Position numbers and translations under genes: made by a program. Shown here piece after piece: positions 4,915 to 7,262 of a DNA stretch of 7,262 nt. A model generated the notes under the pieces. It saw only the letters and a list, made by a program, of their open reading frames with translations, searched no databases and was not told where the DNA came from. The DNA comes from Christensenellaceae bacterium (lineage in GTDB: Bacteria; Bacillota; Clostridia; Christensenellales; Borkfalkiaceae): assembly GCA_016295005.1 (NCBI GenBank), contig JAEDMA010000064.1, positions 1 to 7,262 on the forward strand, read 5' to 3'. Each line of letters begins with the position of its first letter. Within the stretch, counting starts at the first letter, position 1.

Positions 4915-6207
4915 ATGAAGAAAGGCAAGGCAATAACGTTACTGTCTGTCGTATGCGCGTTGCTCGCGGTTTTGCTCGCGATGACGTTTGTCAGGTTTTC
5001 CGTTGGCGTTAAAGATTATAATTCGATAATCGGCGCGATAGAACTTGGTTATGATATGGAGGGAGGGACGGCGTATACCGTTTCGCTCGCGAAAGACAAT
5101 AAAGAAGACGTTGAAGATATAAACAAAGTATTGAATACTCTCGGCAGCAGACTCGACGCGCTCGGATACGATTGTTATTCTCTTACGGCGCTTAAAGACG
5201 TAAAGAGCGGAAGCAAAGACTACGCGATAAAGGTCGAAACCAAGAAAACCGATACTTTTTCCGCAGATATGGAGGCTGTGTTCGCTTACGGTAAAGTAGA
5301 GTTTTACGGCGGTTCGTCTTCTAATCCTACCACTAAAATAATGGATAAAGAAAACGCGGTAGCGAAATGTTACTACGTATCCGGCGACAGTACAACTCAT
5401 TACGCGGCGATAGAATTCACCGATTACGGCTATAACGCTCTTAAAGAAGCGATGGACGCCGAATCCGGCACTTTCTATTTCAAAATAGCGTTAGGGGATA
5501 ACACGATATTGAACTCTTCGCTCGACTCCAACGGTATACAGAATAAAACGGTATACGCGTCGTCTTCCGCAAAAGCGGACGCGGAACGTATCGTTTTACA
5601 GATAAGCACCGGCGGACTTGCTTATAAATACGATTTAGAAAAAGCCGTTTCGTACGACGTACCCGCGGCTTTCGGCGAAAACACCGCGTTATATTCGCTT
5701 GTGGCGGTAGTATCTTTGGTAGTATGCGCCATAGTGTTCTTCGCTGTTAAATATAAAGGATACGGATTAATCGCGACGTTGTCGCTGCTTTTCTTTATTC
5801 TTGTAGAAACGGCAATGCTTATCGCCGTTCCCGGAATAACCTTAAACTTCGGCGGAGTCGTCGGAATACTTGCGGCAACCGTGCTTGCAGCCGACGGACT
5901 TATAATAATAATCAAGAGAATCGACGAAGAATACGCTCTCGGCAAAACGGTTAAAGCGGCGGTATCCACGGGATATAAACGTTCGCTTTTCCCGGTGCTC
6001 GGCACAAACCTTTTTGCGGGCGTCGCGGCGCTTGCGTTGCTGTTTTTAACCAAAGGCTACGTTCGCGTGTTTGCCATAACGTTCGGAATCGGCGCGGTTA
6101 TCAGTTTCTTCACGGCGATGTTGATTGCGAGAATGTTCACCTCATTGATATTACCGCTCACCAAGAATCCCGATAACTTCTTAAACTTAAAAAGGGCAGG
6201 TAAATAA
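4915..6207 (+). CDS. secD: Protein translocase subunit SecD (divergent)
   Basis: SecD with SecF uses the proton-motive force to help pull proteins across, or insert them into, the membrane through SecYEG. The 430-residue protein has membrane segment 1 at ~7-27 and the motif GYDMEGGTAY at 45-54 (equivalent to GLDLxGGT). A ~200-residue extracytoplasmic domain follows, and five more membrane segments lie at about 258-277, 283-305, 309-333, 360-380 and 384-408. The TM4 motif reads LAADGLIIIIKRIDEE, keeping D327 where canonical SecD has AVDANVLIFERI (the Asp needed for proton coupling in E. coli SecD). It continues into GKTVKAAVSTGYKRSLFPVLGTNL, matching the canonical GYKRA...T...NL stretch. GGAGG at 4905-4909 lies 5 nt before ATG. 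secF begins 2 nt after its stop. Adjacency to SCIFF genes is, as I recall it, common in Clostridia. Low conservation around the motifs marks a divergent lineage. Confidence 0.88.
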   Translation: MKKGKAITLLSVVCALLAVLLAMTFVRFSVGVKDYNSIIGAIELGYDMEGGTAYTVSLAKDNKEDVEDINKVLNTLGSRLDALGYDCYSLTALKDVKSGSKDYAIKVETKKTDTFSADMEAVFAYGKVEFYGGSSSNPTTKIMDKENAVAKCYYVSGDSTTHYAAIEFTDYGYNALKEAMDAESGTFYFKIALGDNTILNSSLDSNGIQNKTVYASSSAKADAERIVLQISTGGLAYKYDLEKAVSYDVPAAFGENTALYSLVAVVSLVVCAIVFFAVKYKGYGLIATLSLLFFILVETAMLIAVPGITLNFGGVVGILAATVLAADGLIIIIKRIDEEYALGKTVKAAVSTGYKRSLFPVLGTNLFAGVAALALLFLTKGYVRVFAITFGIGAVISFFTAMLIARMFTSLILPLTKNPDNFLNLKRAGK

Positions 6208-6209
6208 TT

Positions 6210-7163
6210 ATGAAATGTACCATAGAAAAAAGATTTAAGTTATTTACGGTTCTGGCTCTTTGCTTAATCGTTGCGGGACTTGCCGTTTTCGCTTTCTTCG
6301 GATTCGGTAAATCTGCGGAACAAAGCGCGGAATGCGTTTTAACCGTTAATATCGACGCAAATATCGGCGACGCCGAAAAGGTAGTAAAAGAAAGCGCGGA
6401 AGAATATTTTTCCAACCAGAACGTAAAGACGGTCGCTCACGCGAGCAAAGTATCCGTAAACGGCGAATATTACGTTTATACCGTATCCGATCTTAACGGA
6501 TTAGGAATGGAAGCGGTAAGAGATAACCTTAAAGCATATATAGAAGGCAAACTCGGCGCGGTAGAAGGACTCGGACAGTTGAACGTTAAAGTAGACGTTG
6601 CTACTCCCACGTATTACGTAAACAATTCCGTCAGCGGAATACTTATTTCCGCGGCTATCATATACGTAGCGACGTTTATATACTTCCTGTTTACCGAAAA
6701 ACTTTCGGGCGCTCTCACCGTGTTTGTAAGTTCCCTGATTTCGGGATTATTGTTCTTTGCTCTTATGGGTCTTACGAGAATTCCCACCGAATCTATGTTC
6801 GGCGTAACGCTCGTGTTGTCGGCAACGCTTTCGGCGATACTGTCGGTAGTAATAGTAAACAGATGCAAAGAACTTTGCAGAAACGTCGCCAACGACAAAA
6901 AGTCATATTATAAAATAGGCGAAATGGCGACTGCGGCAAGCGGAGTAAGATTAGCAGTTGTGTTAGGCGCGATAGCGGTTATCACGATAGCGCTCGTTCT
7001 TCTCGGCAACTTGCAGATAAAACTTATAGGTTTACAGATTTTGATTTCCGGCGTTTCGGCGGTGTTCACCGCGTATGCTTTCTCGGCAGTAGTTTGGGCG
7101 TATTTCAAATCTTTCAGAAAAGATAAGAAACCGCAACTCGAAACCGTAAATACGGAAGCCTGA
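6210..7163 (+). CDS. secF: SecF-like translocase subunit with eroded signature motifs
   Basis: The partner of SecD, with 317 residues. Membrane segment 1 is at ~11-31, then comes a short extracytoplasmic domain at ~35-138, then five membrane segments near 141-161, 166-187, 196-218, 247-265 and 271-298, and a polar tail. Topology, size and position two bases after secD support SecF. The usual signatures are not plain: the GIDFxGG-type motif after TM1 is replaced by SAECVLTVNID, and the VNDTIVVFDRIRE-type TM4 motif appears as SAILSVVIVNRCKEL, without its acidic residue. The periplasmic domain retains a plausible alpha/beta pattern. Translation probably couples to secD; GGGCAGG at 6194-6200 gives a modest ribosome binding site 9 nt before ATG. 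An alternative is another SecDF/RND-fold membrane protein, but SecF is by far the likeliest given the context. Confidence 0.78.
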   Translation: MKCTIEKRFKLFTVLALCLIVAGLAVFAFFGFGKSAEQSAECVLTVNIDANIGDAEKVVKESAEEYFSNQNVKTVAHASKVSVNGEYYVYTVSDLNGLGMEAVRDNLKAYIEGKLGAVEGLGQLNVKVDVATPTYYVNNSVSGILISAAIIYVATFIYFLFTEKLSGALTVFVSSLISGLLFFALMGLTRIPTESMFGVTLVLSATLSAILSVVIVNRCKELCRNVANDKKSYYKIGEMATAASGVRLAVVLGAIAVITIALVLLGNLQIKLIGLQILISGVSAVFTAYAFSAVVWAYFKSFRKDKKPQLETVNTEA

Positions 7164-7176
7164 AAATAACTTCTTC

Positions 7177-7211
7177 GAGGCGGGAAACCATTCCCGCCTC
7201 TTTATTTTTAT
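7177..7211 (+). terminator. Intrinsic terminator after secF
   Basis: A perfect 10-bp GC-rich stem (GAGGCGGGAA 7177-7186 with TTCCCGCCTC 7191-7200) has a 4-nt loop ACCA and is followed by TTTATTTTTAT. It starts 13 nt after the secF stop and closes the secDF unit. Confidence 0.92.
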
Positions 7212-7258
7212 AATACAAGCGAGAAAACTTGCTTGCAAGGGTTTTCGAGCGCAGTATT
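7212..7258. repeat. Imperfect inverted repeat at the window edge
   Basis: Pairing AATAC/GTATT (7212-7216 with 7254-7258), GCG/CGC (7219-7221 with 7250-7252), GAAAAC/GTTTTC (7223-7228 with 7241-7246) and TTG/CAA (7229-7231 with 7236-7238) gives ~17 bp around a CTTG loop, with small bulges. No T-run follows, so it does not look like a second plain terminator. It could be a dispersed palindromic repeat or part of the next gene's leader. No gene is seen in this stretch. Confidence 0.4.
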
Positions 7259-7262
7259 TCAA

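Noticed and set aside
7032..7262. Minus-strand open frame entering from the right edge
   Set aside because: It runs through the secF terminator stem and into the secF coding region, has no clear start signal, and resembles no known protein.

Overview
The window looks like a chromosomal segment of a low-to-moderate GC Gram-positive bacterium of class Clostridia, probably an uncultured anaerobic lineage. The main reason is a clear SCIFF ranthipeptide precursor with its radical SAM/SPASM maturase, a pair that is close to a signature of Clostridia. AT-rich intergenic DNA, AAGGAG/GGAGG ribosome binding sites and sigma-A type promoters agree with this. The exact genus cannot be read from the window.

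Layout: (1) 1-296 is the 3' end of coaX, type III pantothenate kinase. (2) 337-454 holds a bidirectional terminator shared by coaX and a minus-strand tRNA-Gly (anticodon CCC). (3) 562-3037 is a three-gene plus-strand unit behind its own extended -10 promoter: an SPFH/Band-7 protein with C-terminal zinc ribbons, a 65-residue DUF1858-type CxxC protein, and a tail-anchored double-zinc-ribbon protein. The first and third resemble Bacillus subtilis YdjI and YdjG, whose locus is linked to PspA and the membrane. (4) 3051-4775 is the SCIFF locus: a strong promoter, a ~125-nt structured leader, a 53-residue six-cysteine precursor peptide, an intrinsic terminator-like hairpin, and the maturase. (5) 4830-7211 has a separate promoter, then secD and secF two bases apart, closed by a strong terminator. 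(6) 7212-7262 holds only an imperfect inverted repeat.

How the genes may work together: the maturase binds the SCIFF leader through its N-terminal recognition domain and makes Cys-to-Thr thioether links in the six-Cys core. The adjacent SecDF pair assists Sec export or membrane insertion; no dedicated exporter or protease for the peptide is visible. The upstream SPFH/DUF1858/zinc-ribbon unit looks like a membrane-associated metal- or redox-linked module. Its relation to SCIFF is only proximity.

The least ordinary points are: the extra charged C-terminal tail on the SCIFF peptide; the terminator-like hairpin plus lack of a Shine-Dalgarno sequence before the maturase; the YdjI-like/DUF1858/YdjG-like gene triplet; and the eroded SecF signature motifs. 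No CRISPR array, insertion sequence, prophage gene or rRNA was seen.
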